NCBI GenBank assembly: GCA_029941095.1
Contig: JAPYRO010000082.1
Span: 1 to 6,003, forward strand
Reading direction: 5' to 3'
From: Dehalococcoidia bacterium
GTDB lineage: Bacteria > Chloroflexota > Dehalococcoidia > UBA6926
DNA: 6,003 nt
The translations under genes and the position numbers were made by a program. Shown here one piece after another: positions 5,773-6,003 of this stretch; positions within the stretch are counted from its first letter, which is position 1, and every line of letters begins with the position of its first letter. Below the pieces are notes generated by a model. It worked only from the letters and a program-made list of their open reading frames with translations. It was not told the origin of the DNA and did no database searches.

Positions 5773-6003
5773 CTAATGATAGTTCGCTACAGCTGCTGAA
5801 ATATCAATTATTGTCAAAGGATCGTTCATACTGGTTTGATAAATACTTGTTTGTTCTGCCATGAATCCATCGATATAAAAAACTACCTTTTCCTTTAAGA
5901 ACCCTAGTTCAGTGGGTGGCCCTATTATTAGAAAAGAGTACTTGCCATTTAAGGTAACCACTGATTCCGAGATATAATTTTCAACTCGAGCGTAGATTAA
6001 AGT
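5773..6003 (-). CDS. Hypothetical protein, C-terminal part with beta-rich repeat-like domain (5' end outside window)
   Basis: I do not recognise this protein. The frame is open from the window edge to a TAG at 5775-5773, giving 76 residues, so the gene very likely begins beyond 6003. A GTG at 5961 could start a 62-residue protein but has no clear ribosome binding site. The sequence alternates hydrophobic and polar residues, as in beta strands: VENYISESVVTLNGKYSFLI, then KEKVVFYIDGFMAEQTSIYQ, then PLTIIDISA. The pattern Gly-x-Tyr-strand, Lys-Val-x-Phe-Tyr-Ile-Asp-Gly, Ala-x-Gln-Thr resembles carboxypeptidase-regulatory or Ig-like domains found in many secreted bacterial proteins. No signal peptide or membrane segment is visible in this part. 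The stop is 4 bp before the deacetylase-family ATG on the same strand, so they are probably in one transcript. Export is inferred only from the domain resemblance. Confidence 0.6.
   Translation of the reverse strand, partial: TLIYARVENYISESVVTLNGKYSFLIIGPPTELGFLKEKVVFYIDGFMAEQTSIYQTSMNDPLTIIDISAAVANYH

Overview
The window looks like ordinary chromosomal housekeeping DNA from a low-GC bacterium (roughly 40% GC by eye). It has a dense plus-strand ribosomal and transcription operon on the left and a minus-strand metabolic cluster on the right, meeting tail to tail near position 3158. The lineage cannot be fixed from sequence alone. The gene order rpoA-rplQ-truA-rplM-rpsI, the phosphohexomutase type, the AcuC-like deacetylase and the beta-sandwich repeat at the right edge are compatible with an AT-rich, possibly marine, Chloroflexota bacterium (Dehalococcoidia/SAR202-like). 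That is an inference, held with low to moderate confidence.

Left half, 1-3146, plus strand. The 3' two-thirds of rpoA (RNA polymerase alpha) overlaps the start of rplQ (L17) in an ATGA junction. After 51 bp comes truA (tRNA pseudouridine synthase), whose end overlaps rplM (L13) by 14 bp, followed 22 bp later by rpsI (S9). This is the distal part of the classical alpha/L13-S9 operon, supplying RNA polymerase, large- and small-subunit ribosomal proteins and a tRNA modification enzyme. Two of these conserved proteins have long non-canonical C-terminal tails. RpoA has about 75 extra acidic residues after the alpha-CTD. L13 has about 90 extra residues: a basic, disordered-looking linker and then a SAP/Rho_N-like helical module.

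Right half, 3170-6003, minus strand, read from right to left. The C-terminal end of an unidentified protein with a beta-rich repeat-like domain ends 4 bp before an AcuC-like class I histone-deacetylase-family hydrolase. After 49 bp comes a phosphoglucomutase/phosphomannomutase-family enzyme that starts with TTG behind a perfect Shine-Dalgarno. Their spacing suggests one transcript. Both enzymes have complete active-site motifs.

No tRNA, rRNA, CRISPR, insertion sequence or phage gene was seen, and no intergenic stretch exceeds 51 bp. I found no convincing novel multi-gene system. The most notable signals are the C-terminal extensions on RpoA and L13.
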